A stretch of 64,000 nucleotides of DNA from Struthio camelus (lineage: Eukaryota > Chordata > Aves > Struthioniformes > Struthionidae): assembly GCF_040807025.1 (NCBI RefSeq), contig NC_090943.1, forward strand, positions 134,627,450 to 134,691,449. The letters run 5' to 3'. Each line of letters starts with the position of its first letter. The first letter of the stretch is position 1. The notes beneath the pieces are model-generated. The model did not search any database, was not told the DNA's origin, and was given only the letters and a program-made list of their open reading frames with translations. Shown one piece after another: positions 23,268 to 35,700 of the stretch. Both the position numbers and the translations under genes were made by a program.

Positions 23268-25548
23268 GAGAAAATTTCACTCTTTTGCTGAGCTGACACG
23301 CAATTCCCACTTGTGTCACTCTCAAAATAATCCGTAAGTGGGACAAGAGCACAGTTTAGACCTTGAGCATGTCCTGTCTGCAGGGGTGCAGTTGAACTGT
23401 ACCTCACTTCATAGAAATCAAGGAGCTGGCAGACAGATCCAATACAGAATTAGAGGCCAACAGCAGAAGTCAGGTAGAATTTGCACTCTCAGAACTGCGA
23501 TCCCTAAATCTGTAAGAGTTTAAATGCCATCTCTGATATTTTTCGATTGTAAAGTTCCTGCATCTCCTATAGAAGTTCTAGGCTGATTAGCTGGTTCCCA
23601 GAGATCAATCAATAACCAAAAAACTACAATTTTTTCTGCCTAAGAGTCTCTCTGAAGAACTGATCATTTGGGTATTGAAAACACTGACTTTAGGCAAAGA
23701 TGTGCTGCATAAGCGATGAACGGGTTTAGCCTCACATGTTTAGTTGGTTTAACTTGGCAGTGCTGTGCTGACTTTTGTGAGTTTTCTGACTTAAATCACC
23801 TGGGACCTGCTCATAATTTAGTTCACTTACTCACAAAGTCAGTGCTACTCCATAGACACAATAATGACACTATCTTGCTGAATCATTAAGTGTCCTTTTA
23901 CAGAGGGAAATAAATTATGAGATGGAGTATTTTGCATGGCTAGAACCCCAATGATATGATATAACCTTTATAGAACATGGTAAAATATAGCCTTATCGCA
24001 TAAGAAAGTGAAGAGCTAATGTTCTTCCTGATCTGGAAGTAAGATAACCAAAAAGTAATCAGACATGATAAAAAAGCTTATAAGAGTGATCCATGAGTGG
24101 AATAAGTTCAGCGAGAAGGTTTAAGATGGCTTTTATACAAAATTTAGAAAAATCTTCTTGCGAAAAACCTGGCTGCTCTCTGGTGCTTTATGGTGTTGAG
24201 GTCAGTTTGCATACAAACAGTACTGAAGTTTGAGCTCTAAGGTTCTGATCTTCGGTATGATTTGTTAAATGCTTGAAATGTGCATTCTGTTTACCGATGC
24301 TGATGGACTTCTTTAATTCTCCTGTGTGTAAATTCAGGGTTCCTTAACTTCACAAGGTCTGTTGCATGTTTTACTTAAATTGCAACCTGCTCCTATACAT
24401 CTATCCAAAATAGCTTTAACAGTTGAGCTCCGAGGGCAAGATTATATCTTCTGAGGTTACAAAAGGTTCATTGTTTGACTGGACTATCTAGAGACGAGGG
24501 GAATATCAGGATACTATTATCTGATTGCTTAGTTTGTCATATGATTTATACATGCATGATTATTTATTTTTCAAATATTTTAAAATGAGTGATGTACATA
24601 AATGCCTGCAGCTTTGGATAAGAATAACATAAATCAACAACAGTAATGATGTGAGCTCTTGTATATGTAAACAAGCATATGTGCAATATATATTCAATTA
24701 TCTGAATGTCACTGAGGATATAGAGTAATTTCACATGTTTGTGGTTCTGAATTACTGCAGAGATTTTTGTTGGAAATAAAAACAGATGGAGGACACAACC
24801 TTATTCTGGATAGCTGAAGTCTGTCTGTTGGAAATTGAAGTATATGAATGTATATGCATACATATACGAAAACAGAGACAAGCATTATGTGTGCAATCAT
24901 CAGCAGGTGTAAATCAACATAAGTTCACCGACTTTGATGGAAGTATACTAATTTACATCAGTCAGCACTGGGGTATGTGTGGGTATACGTAAAACAACTA
25001 TTACACCCAAGCTGGGGAGAACCTGTCAGCAATCTAACATTTTACGTTATCAGTTTATACAAGAAAGCAAAGGATGCAACAATCTGCTGAAATTGCTCCG
25101 TAGTACAGTTTTATTCCTCCTGGGACGTAGCACTGGAATCAAGGCCTAAATAGAGTCAATATCGTCTTGCAAACACTGGGTGTGCTTTAATGTCATTGTG
25201 GAGCCCCAGCACAATCCATTTAGAATATACATCAGGCAGAGGGGCATACTGCAATCATGTACTTTTTAATAGGCTGGAGGCTTTTCGCTCGTCATAGCTG
25301 GTGAGGCCCTAGGGAGGTGAGGCTGCTGCCATACTGATTCCCAATATATGCTGATTCAGTCATTAAAAATGTGCATTCATCTTCCTTCTCCCAAGACCTA
25401 GCCGTGCACAGCAGGTTTAACTAAATTGCCAATAAGAAAGCCTCTTAAATCATCTGCAGTCCTGACTAGCAGCCTCACAAGCAGATGCAGCAACCCATCC
25501 TAAGGCAAATGGAGTCTATCTGTGCAGCAGCTTTGCCTTGCTAGTCCC

Positions 25549-25568
25549 TTTTTTTTTTTTTTTTTTTT
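25549..25568. repeat. Poly(T) run, 20 bases
   Basis: Twenty consecutive T, followed by a G/A-rich stretch. No polyadenylation signal or recognisable transcript sequence lies next to it on the minus strand, so a retrocopy tail is not supported. Confidence 0.9.
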
Positions 25569-27467
25569 GGTAATCATAAGTGAGCAAACACATGGAAGGG
25601 AGGGTGGGGGTGGAGGAAGAGAGAAAAACAGCTGGAAATGGGAAGGTGAGACTGCTGGAAAAGTCTTATTACATTGTTTGTGTTGTTTCTCTGCTGCAGG
25701 AAAAGAAGAACAGCCCCTTCCCTCGAGTGCCCCTAGCTTCAGGGAACTGACAGCTGTTAATCAGGTTATTCTCATGCAGTCTGGACCTGCAGGAGGGCTG
25801 GCTGGAGAAATGCCAAAGAGCTGTCACTTCACACATCATAGAGAAGTCTTCCCCTTTCAGCTGAGATTTTAATGGATTTGGGACAAGTCTGAGTGTGTGA
25901 GAGAGAAAGTGTATTCACTAGACCCTCTTTCATGTCTCATATATACTATTACAAATACCTAGTTTTTCCTATCTGTACACGCAAAAGGTAGTTTCAGTAA
26001 TCCTTTGTAAAAGCCCTAAAATGGAGAACTGATTTGGTAGCAGGACACTTCTGTCAGGTATTGTCAGAATCTCTATCTCAGTTGCCAAGCCATCTCTAGA
26101 AAGGTACAAAGTCACAGAAACTCTTTAGCAAGATGTTCAAGCTAAATTATTGCCTAAATAACTGGGTGGAACTAGCCTTGCTTACCCCTTAGCAAAAGGC
26201 CATGATTTAACATTGAGGGATTGTTCTCATTGCTGTGACTTCCTAGAAAAGGCGTATATGTCTGGCCCTTCCCAATGCTGGCGTTACAATCAATGCATTA
26301 GGGTTAGAGTATCAGTCCATCACTCTTCATATGATGTGGTGCATACTACATCTGCACTGGAAGGGGACAAAAATTTAGAAATAATCATTAAATTGAATTG
26401 ATTCTTTCCATATATGGGGTATTTCATTTCAGAACAGAGGCTCGCTGAGTCTTGCTGAGTGCCACAGACCTGCAGCACTCCTCAGGAGGTGTCAATTATT
26501 CTGCAAGGGTGAACAACCAGATGACAGAGTAGCTCAACACGGGCAGTTGTACGCATCAGAGTTGCATTCTTTCCTTCCTTCCTTCCTTCAGTATTTTTTC
26601 CTATGGAATTGCTGTATAACGTGAAGAGAAGGCAAGTGTCTACTTGTCTTAGATTTTGTTGAAAATAATGTGATTCCGAGCCTCTCTGAAGTGCTACAGA
26701 CAAATGCAGAACTTGGAGAAAGGTAGCAGCACATGTAGGACTCAAGGTATATTGGACAAAAAAAAATCCTACCCTGAAGTGCAAACTAATCTGCCTAATA
26801 AAATATGGCTGTGAGACCTAGAAAACCTAAAAAAAAAATATTACAGAGAAATTAAATGTCTTTAAAAACAAGTGCTCAGGAGCATTAGATAGAGGGACTT
26901 TGCTAGCAAAGGCTTACGGGTTGCCAACTGGTTATTTGTCTCTAACAGAATCAAAGGGAAGACAGGTACTTTAGATCCCCCCAAAAAGGACTGCACTCTA
27001 AGTCACGGAGAGGAAAACAGCTGCTGAATTACATATGTCCAAAAGAGAGCTCATGAATAATATTTATCAGGATAATTAGTGTCCCCAGTGCAGATGAAAG
27101 CATCAGTAGCTGACAGCAGTCAGTAGAAAAACTATTTTGCCTCCTTTGCACCATTTTTATTGTGGAAAAGTTTGCCCCTTTTGGAGAAGATACTTCTGTG
27201 CACCAGAAAATATTGCAATGCTTTTAAAAGCTCACTTCAGTTTGTCTGCTTTTCTTTCTAGTGCCCAAAGGTGTGTGATCAGACAAACGGTCACTAAATA
27301 CAATGGCAGACCACTATAAAGGAGATGGACACTATAAAACAACTCCGCTAATTTCATGTTGTTTACTCCAACACAGTTCTGTGCCAAAAGTTCTTTAACG
27401 AAATATTACTGAAATCCAAAAATTGAATATGCATTTTTCCGTAAGGAATTAATGACATAATTTGGGG

Positions 27468-27570
27468 GATGTGTGTGTGTGTGAACGTGTGTGAGAATAT
27501 ATAAATATATATTTTATATATACACATATATATTATATATTATATATTTTCTATATTTTTAATACTTATA
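27468..27570. repeat. (TG)n followed by (AT)n low-complexity block
   Basis: GTGTGTGTGTGTG with interruptions, followed by TATATA/ATATAT runs to about 27560. Likely polymorphic in length. Confidence 0.85.
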
Positions 27571-28339
27571 CAGTTTCCTAATTAGTGGTCATTTTACACC
27601 AAGAAGTTGGTGCTTTTTTGTTACAGAACAAACACAGGGACTGAGGGCTCTTTTTCTGGGCCCATTTTAGGAGAGATGTGTATAGAGCATTCTAAGGAAT
27701 TCAAGGTCCATCTTAAGGCAAGTTTATTATTTCCCTCCATAATTATATTACTAAATCAGTCTTTGCTGTCACTTACAAAGCTTCTTCTAATTTTCAACCT
27801 AAATTTATTCAATTTTCACCTTATTTGTTTTTTTCTTAACATTTTCCTTCTGGAGGACAGAAGAGATGCTAAATGCAGTGCTTATTTATAGAGAGCATTC
27901 AATTTTCTGGCAAATTTTATTTTTTTAGGCCAAGAAAACTACCTCTGAGAGGCTGTGTCTCTGTTGCACAATAGACTTGTACTGATTAGAGCTGGTGAAT
28001 CCACAGGGCACAGTACAGCACTGCGCAGAGAATCACAGGTCCATGGGCAGGATAGCTTCATTGTGTGGCTTTATTGTTTTTGGGTATGAGCTGACTTACG
28101 TAATTGGCTGCCTTTATATTCACACAGAAGACAATTCATGTCTCTAGCGCGATGAAAATCCCAGTAGCTGGTTCTGACATCCTTTCCCATCAGAAAACCT
28201 CCATTTCAAATAAGGGAAATAGATAATATTTCACATGATTGCTGATGAGTGTCTTACATATTGACAAAAATATATCCCTGGATCTACTGAATAGAGTAGG
28301 CAAGGTATTTTCCAATTGTCATATTTATTTTTTTCATGA

Positions 28340-29540
28340 CTACACATTACTAGTGGCTCACAGTCCTCCTGTAATCAGTAAGTGCTCCCAGGTCTTTCTC
28401 CTTCTCTGTCATTTTCAACTGAAACTCCCAATTTGCAGAAGTTCATGTTACTAGCTTGTTAAGTGTATGACTTTGCACGTTGTGCAATTAAATTTCATCC
28501 AATTTTTAATACACTACTCTGAAGGTCATTTAGCTTTTTCTGAACAATATTACAATCTGCCTCTCTGTTGAGCTTTGTGTCATCACCAGACTTCATTAGA
28601 ACACTCCTACTTTTTATCCCAGAGTCATTAATGAAGATGTTATAAAGTCAATCCCAAATGTCTAAGGATTTCCACTAATAGTAGTTCCTTCCAGACTAAT
28701 TGTTGTTTCCCCTCTATTGCTGATTCTGAACTTTTATTTCTTGTGACAATCCTCATATCGCCTATATAGCTAATAATTTCCTGTATGGTGTCAGTAGTTA
28801 GCTAAAGTATATAGCTACAGTATAGATAGATGAGATTTAAGTTTGAGCTTAGTGGGGGGTTTTTTCTATATTTTACAAAAATTTAGTCATCCTCTAACAC
28901 AGAAAACTGTAATAATATGTGACAAATCTACCACTACTAAATCCATATTACATTTTATCCTAGTTTCTATTTAATTTCTTACTTTTAATTATGCAACCTT
29001 TCAAAATATGCGTTAATCTTACATACTGTTAAGATTAAACTACGGATTCTGCATTATTTCCCTCCCCTCTCTTTTAAATATGGGTTGTATGCCTGCTGTT
29101 TACTAGTCAGATGGTACTCCTCCTTGTTTTATTAAAAATTCAGAGGGTTTCTCAGATTGCAGTGTGTAAATTATCTTATTCCTTGATAGAGAATATTGAG
29201 TATTTTTATACCTCAGATGCAGTCATTCCTATCTCTGTGTTCACTTCCATTAGCCATTTGGCGTTTGCTTCCATCCCAGGAAAACCATCATTATTACTAG
29301 AAAATAAAGCAAAATATTCTCTGGATTTGGTGTCATATCATGATTATGTTTCCTCCTCATTGTACAGTGGCCACATTTTCTTATTTGTTTGCATGGCAAA
29401 GAGATTTTCATTGTTTGTTTTAATTTCATTTGCAAGTTCTAACTTGATAATTTTTCAGTTCATACACCTTGTGCTAGTAATTTCCCTTATTAAAGAAAAC
29501 ATGGTTTACAGTCCTTTGGCAGCTTCATAAGATATACAGT
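28340..29540 (-). mobile_element. Diverged CR1-superfamily LINE fragment, antisense
   Basis: The plus strand follows the antisense CR1 reading in the expected order: CCCAGGTCTTTCTCCTTCTC, a GACTTTGCACGTTGTGCAAT segment, TTTGTGTCATCACCAGACTT, TCATTAATGAAGATGTTATA, and near 29365 CAGTGGCCACATTTTCTTAT. Insertions, deletions and stops are everywhere, so no reverse transcriptase can be made. It is older than the 23.2-kb copy. Confidence 0.72.
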
Positions 29541-29544
29541 GCTT

Positions 29545-30360
29545 CCCTCCACTGTTACACTTTTTCCATCACCTTTTTTTAATAACTGTTTCACTTAGAA
29601 CAATGATCTGTTTTGCTTTGTTCAGGCAGCTATAAATATGAAGGCATATTAAAATCTTCCTTTTCTCAGAAACAGTTCTAGCTATGTTGGCAAAACAGAG
29701 AAATGGAGACTGCAAGGTTCCTCGAGCTCTTTGTGTTTCATCCTATGGCTTCCAGAGGGGGGCAGAACAAGCAAGCATTTATGATTAAGAATGGGATAAC
29801 ATAAGCATGGTCTCACTAAAACCATTCAATAACCTTTCTAACGTGTACTGGCATGTCAAGGTTTGCAACAGCAATCCTAGAATAAGTATTTTTCTCTCTG
29901 CTGTTCTTGATATTTAGATACTTAAGACAGGCCTATCACTGCAGTGTATGAGAACATAGTATGTACAACAACTACTATATATGCACTTAATGCAGGGGGA
30001 CCCCATTGGTGTGACACGTTTGAAGCAGCAAAATAAAATCCCTCATGTATATTCCAGGCTCAGAGTGATGACTGAACAGATGCCATGAACATATAAAGTT
30101 GCCACCTATCAGCAGAGAAACCCTAACAGTCAGGATAAGAGCATACTCGCTGCTAATTTGGCTTGACCCCTCTAACTTTAAAGCTCAACGGAAGAGTAAC
30201 ACTTCACAGGTGAAGCAGCCTAAGAAAGGGCAAATGATTGGTTATTCCAGGACCCTGTTACCTTGCCATAGACTGATGAAATATGAGTCTCTGGTATAGT
30301 TTGTGTGAATTCAATGTCTGCTGCAACCAGTTCTAAGAGTAAAGGAAAGATTCTGCAGCA
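29545..30360. other. Intergenic DNA, nothing recognised
   Basis: No gene or confident repeat seen. Confidence 0.45.
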
Positions 30361-30364
30361 CAGT

Positions 30365-30500
30365 CCTGGGACTGAAGAGGTCTATATCTTACTCCCATTT
30401 ATCTCACATATGTGCTACATGACAATGAATAAAATCATTACCCTGTTTGCCTTAAATTTTATGCTCCATAAACTGAGGATAGTAACACTGACCTAGAGTG
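30365..30500 (+). mobile_element. MIR-like SINE relic, sense
   Basis: TCCTGGGACTGAAGAGGTCT, then CTCCATAAACTGAGGATAGT and ACACTGACCT follow the MIR core and 3' half (family: CATCTGTAAAATGGGGATAATA). Strongly diverged, with boundaries uncertain. Confidence 0.5.
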
Positions 30501-33280
30501 CAGAATGTCGTAGGTCCTAATCCGTTGATAAGTATAACATCACTTGGGAATCATGTAAAAGATGTGCAGAAGATTATTATAACAAATAGGATACACATCT
30601 TTCAGGACTCAGTTACATTTAACTTTGTTTGAAAGCTAGTATTTTAACTGCTAAAGAGCCATTTCTCCAAATCAAATGACATTGTGGCTTATGACTGTCA
30701 TGAATGTTACCACAAAACAAGGGTTTGAGATAGAGCCAAGATCTTGTCCAATACTTTCATCCGGTATGAGAATTTCTCTGCTTGAAGCGTGACAGCCATT
30801 CAGGAGTTCATTTCTCTGGCTTTGAAATCTGAGTTGTACTTGGCTATGGGATCTGACAACTTTCTGCTGCATTACATCATCCCTGCTCACCTGGTATCAC
30901 AGAAGAAGGTGTCTCACACTAATGCTATCAGACTACAGCTCTATTGAAAGGACAGTGATGAATGCTAGTTTAGTCCACAGTGCTTATATTAGGTGGGTAA
31001 TGGGTAAGAGCCAGATTTAAGAAGCAGTAGGAACTATAAACTCAGATGAAAGACTCCCTTGCATTTAATCTAATTTTTTGTGCAGTCAGAATGAGGTTCT
31101 TTCTTGAATTAACAATGATCTTTCCTAAATCAGCTTTTTCCACGTGCCCATATACGCACAAGGTGTTTCTCTCCTTGAATTACTGGCACAGGCAGACAGT
31201 GCCGTAGCTCTAGCAGAAGGAATATAGTAAGAGAAAATAATATATAATGAGAAAATAGTAATAATTCTGCAAGAAAACAAGCATCCTTTGACTTATGCAC
31301 CCATATACCACTGACTGTTCTAGTGAGAGATCTCTGGCTATGTGTGCATGCTCAGTGTATCATTCCTTAGGTGAATAAAGTATCAGCCTTAACAAGACAA
31401 GCATGTCCAACGCTGTAATCACAGTGAGTGATTTTTAAACACATTTAATGCTGCCAAATCAAACCCAATTTCCTCCAGAACAAGGCTGTTCACTGATGCT
31501 CCCTGAAAGATATTTTCGTGATGCTTAGAAGTAGGTTGTGGATCAATACAGCTGCACTCTGTGGGGATATTTTAGTTCATCACATGGTGTAATTATCCAT
31601 AACCACAAATAAACAAAGTTAGCAATCATTGGCCAACTGAACATGTGTTAACTGGAAATCTGGAGGCTCTAAAACAGCCGTACAGTACCTGTTACTTAGA
31701 TAGCCATTTCTCTGAGATATAGACTGCCTTTTTTCTTGTGGGTGCATCTAGGAAGCAGGGGTTTGTTCCCTACTTCCTCTTCTAAGGCACTACTCACACT
31801 CCAAATGCTACTATGCATGACCTTTCCTTTAGATCTGACCTACCTTTTCCAGCAAAGAGCAGTGTAATGTGTGCGTGTCAGCTCACTCCTTGTCCATAGC
31901 AAAATTGCCTTTGCCCTGCCTGCCTGGAGACCACAGGCTTCCCCCTTCTCCCTCTCCCCCACCATGAATGCCATTGGCTGGATATCATGACACTCCTGAG
32001 ATAGGACATCCTAAAAAAAACGTAAGGTAGGAGGGGAGGAAAAGGAGGATGTTTAATTAAAGCAACCTGATGCCCATTTCCACATTGCGTTATTTATGTT
32101 TGATATCTATAGAAAGCCAAGAATGTATTAAAGAATAAACTTAACATAACCATATTCCAGAGATATTTTTCATGCGGAGTAACACGATGCATTGCGAAAC
32201 TAGAAGAAAGGCTTCCCACGTGAGCAAAAGGAAGTTAATTAAACACAATATAAAAACTTATTGCTATAAAGGTGAAAAGAGAAGAAAATTTAAGCTCAGG
32301 AAATGTTTTGAATATCAGGGATAACTACCTTTAGCTAACCTCAAATGATACTTTTATCCTGCAACAGGGAGGTGTTAAAACCATATGATTTGTCAGAATG
32401 ATGAAGCAGTCACAGTCTAGCTGGATGAGGTGAACCCATCACTTCTCTAGTGTGGGACACTTCTTAGAGATCTTAGCTATTAAAATCTACTACAGCGTCT
32501 ACTGCAAAGGCATTAAGCTAGTTTGAATCACTGTTTGCTTTGTAACCAAGATATCGTCCGGGGGCATATGGGCCAGAGAGGCTCTCCTGTCCAGCTTTAG
32601 GCTCTGGCTGGTTGAGCTCTAGGTGGGAATCCTTCCAGTATCAGGGCTCGGAGCACACTACCCCACTTCCAGGAGTTTCTTTGGCCGAATTAGGGAGTTT
32701 ACCTGGCTGAACTCAAAGCTGGCTCTTGACTGGTAAGAACTATTGTGAAAAAAAGCTAAAAGCAAAGGCCTGCCGTCCCAAGCCTTCCCTTGGGAGCTTC
32801 TTTTAAGCTGAGTCTCTTCTGCTTGACCCAACCTGTGGTACATTACAGCTGCGAGGCAGCTATGTCTGCACCCAATCTAATACCACCTTGACCCTGACCC
32901 TGCTCCTGACTCACTGACTTGACTTCCTGTCTTCGCTCTGGACATGCCTCATCACAGCAGACTTACTGGGTGATCACTGAAGCTGAGGCTGATCCTGGTC
33001 ACTGTTCCTGGATCTAATCCTCACCCTGGCTGACTGAACTATGGGAGGAGAAGGGGAACTCACAACTCCTGCCTGCTTTGCCATCACTCTCTCTTCCCAG
33101 CTCCCCTTCTCTTGTGGAGCAGCCTGTCCTTGCTGCTCCTTGACATCTCGAAAGCATAAACAGCATTGCTTTGTACAGTGAATAGGTGGCTAAAAGATGC
33201 TTCGTGGGTCTAAGCAAATTCCAAAGCACACCAGATATCACTATCTAATGCTCTGTGGCTGATTCCTAAGAACAGCAACG
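30501..33280. other. Intergenic DNA; possible unclassified old repeat at 32.6-33.0 kb
   Basis: No gene recognised. At about 32890-33030 the sequence repeats CTGACC/CTGACT words (CCTTGACCCTGACCCTGCTC). This resembles the C-rich part of some sauropsid LTR or repeat families, but I cannot name it. Confidence 0.35.
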
Positions 33281-33284
33281 CTGC

Positions 33285-34400
33285 AAAGCATCATAGACTC
33301 ACAGAAATGCTCTTTGGGAAGGACTTCAGGAGATGTCTAGTCCAGCCCCCTGTTCAAAGTGGCACTGTTGCTAACGTTAGATCAGGTCAGCTGTGGCTTT
33401 GTCTATCAGAGTCTTAAAAACCTCCAAGGATGGTGTCTCTGTACAACCCGTGCCGCTGCTGTGCTATCCTAGTGACTTTTTTTTTTCCAGTCTAACTTTC
33501 CAAGCTGCATTTTGTGGACATTGCCCCTTTTCACATCATCTAGCACTACTGAGGAGTGTGGTTCAGTTATCTTTGTAACCACCCTTCAAACAGCTGCTTG
33601 ATAATTACTTAGCCTCTTCTCCATCTAACTAAATAAGTCTAACTCCATCAGTCTCTCCGAGGTCATATGCCCCAGGCTTATAACCATTCTAGTAGCCCTT
33701 CACTGGGCCTTCTCCATTTTCTCCACATCCTTCTTGAATTGGGGGCCCAAAACTAGATATCACATTCTAGCGCCAAATATTGGGGGATAACTTCCTTGGA
33801 TCTGCTAGCCATGTTCCTCCTGAGGTAGTCCAGCATGCAGTTTGACCTCCTTGTTATGAGAGTGCATGACTGGGTTACATTCAGCCTGGTGTTCGCTGCA
33901 ACCCCCAGATCCTTTTCAGGAACAATACTACTCAGGCAGTCTCTTCCCAGCCTGTACCGACATATGGAGTTATAGTGCCCCAGGTGCAGAACTTCTCTTG
34001 TCTCTCCTTACAGCCTTCAAGAGGTTCTGTTGGCCCAATACTCAAATTTATCAAGTCCTCCTGGACTGAAGCTCTGCCACTCAAGTCAGCCACTCCAACT
34101 AATCTAATGTCATCCACAGATCAGCTGAGTCATCCCCATCTTTGATGAAGATGGTAATACAGGCCTCAATATCAAATTCTGAGTTATGCTGTTCATTTTT
34201 GGACTCTAACTTGACACTGAGCTATTGATCACTATGCTTTGAGCCTGGTGATCCAGTCAGTGTCTAACGCTACGAAACAGTTCATTCCTTCTAGCCCATA
34301 CTGCCTCAGCTTCAGGTAAGAGTGCAATGGGAGAAGGTAACAAAAGCCCTAATACAATCACAATGTATTCATCCATTGCTCTCCACTCATCCACATCCAG
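33285..34400 (-). mobile_element. CR1 LINE, 3' region, antisense, decayed
   Basis: Starts with the reversed CR1 tail (ATCATAGACTCACAGAAATG, then AGTCCAGCCCCCTGTTC) and continues in canonical antisense order: AAAACCTCCAAGGATGGTGT, TGGGGGCCCAAAACTAGATA, CAACCCCCAGATCCTTTTCA, GCCCCAGGTGCAGAACTTCT, TCATCCCCATCTTTGATGAA. This covers the 3' untranslated region and the 3' part of the reverse-transcriptase frame, which is broken by many stops and gaps. Diverged related sequence may extend to about 34.84 kb. Confidence 0.9.
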
Positions 34401-34865
34401 GGGAGGATGCCATGTGCCAACTGAGTGATAAGTTCCAGAGAGTGACTCTATTCTCCCGGTAGTCTCATAGTTGCTGACTGCCAGGGCTACTCCCTTTTAG
34501 AGTGCTCTAGCTTAGTTAACATCCTTTAGGCAATTATGGCCACTCATGTGTGGCCGCTCCCCTGCAGCCTCTCTAAAACATGCTTGTCTGCTTTGAGTTG
34601 GTTTTCCTCAAGAGCCACTTTTAGTCTTTCTAATTTTGAGCTACGTAGCTTGGTTTGGGCCTCAGATCTCTCAGTATGATGTCATTCTGCTGCTCCCCAT
34701 GGGTGAATAGGGAAATTCTTCTTGCCCAGCATTTCTGAATCCTTTTGTCCCAAAAGTCTGGATTCTCCTCCAGGCCTTGTTAAGTCCCTCTTTTGTCCTG
34801 AGATACTTTACTATGTTTTTAACTTTTTAAAACTGAACTGAACTTTTTAAAAGATTCATTATTTC
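34401..34865 (-). mobile_element. Possible 5' continuation of the CR1 LINE
   Basis: Words such as CACTTTTAGTCTTTCTAATT recall the antisense CR1 segment upstream of the previous piece, but the match is weak and I cannot set an end. Confidence 0.3.
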
Positions 34866-34869
34866 TTTT

Positions 34870-35700
34870 CAAATATGCTTGAAACATGAGACAATGTATT
34901 GGGCATAAATGGCAGGGCTTCTGTTGCAAGGAGCTGCAAGGGTGACCTGTGTGTAAGGAGGCCATGAACTGCCCTGTGCCAATCACAGACAGTTCCAGAA
35001 GGCTATGAAGCAGATGGAAATAGTCCACCGTGTGCCAAAACTTGGTGGAGCACACAGTGCTGCTGCTCAGACACTAAAGAAAGGGCAGTAGCCACTAGGG
35101 ACAGGAGATACATGGTGGGACAGAGGAGAGGGTCAGTGAGGACACATGTTAAAGTAGACACAGGAGGAAATACAAAAGGGAACATGTGAGAAATAAAACA
35201 GAAGATGTGAGTAGCAGGGGCCATTGTTGGGGACATGACTAGAGGTGCACTCTGGGAAGGAGGCCCTCCACACTGGAGGACCTACCCATGAGGGTCCCAT
35301 GCCAGGCTAGGAGCACCCCCGAGGAACTGCAGCTCCTAGAGCAGAGGAGCAATAAGAAGTAAGGAACAGAGGAGGAAAGAGTAAGAAGGAGCAGCAGAAA
35401 TTCCTAGCCACTGACCCCAACCTCCTGCACTGCTGTGGCCTCACCAGAAGAACTGGGAGGGCCTGAGTGTAGCTTGCAGTGAAAACCAGAGGAGTGGAGA
35501 CTAGGAAGTGGGGAGGAGAGCTGTTGGACTGTTGTTGAGCCTGAGGAAGAGGGAGAGAAGCTGTTTCCTTAAGTGTTTGTTTAATTTTTTGCTACTTCTT
35601 TTTTCTCCATACCCAAATCAGCAATTAAAAGTTTATGTTAATTGGTAATAAATTAAATTTAGTGAAATTCCCTGAGTCGAGACTATTTTGCCTGCAACAG
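34870..35700 (+). mobile_element. Solo-LTR-like relic of an avian endogenous retrovirus
   Basis: Ordered resemblance to a common avian ERV LTR: CTGTGCCAATCACAGACAGTTC near the left, several GGAGGACC/GAGCAGAGGAGC words in the middle, a TTGTTGAGCCTGAGGAAGAG segment, and at the right AATTGGTAATAAATTAAATT (with AATAAA) followed by a CCTGAGTCGAGACTATTTTG-type R/U5 end. No gag, pol or env sequence flanks it, so it is read as a decayed solo LTR. Ends and target-site duplication were not resolved. Confidence 0.6.

Larger units (their letters stand above)
23268..28335. other. Intergenic DNA, simple repeats only
   Basis: No gene recognised. It holds a T20 run at 25549-25568, a short (TTCC)n at about 26570-26590 and a (TG)n/(AT)n block at 27468-27570. 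Confidence 0.5.

Noticed and set aside
25549..25568. Tail of a processed pseudogene on the minus strand
   Set aside because: No polyadenylation signal, recognisable coding remnant or target-site duplication next to the T-run.
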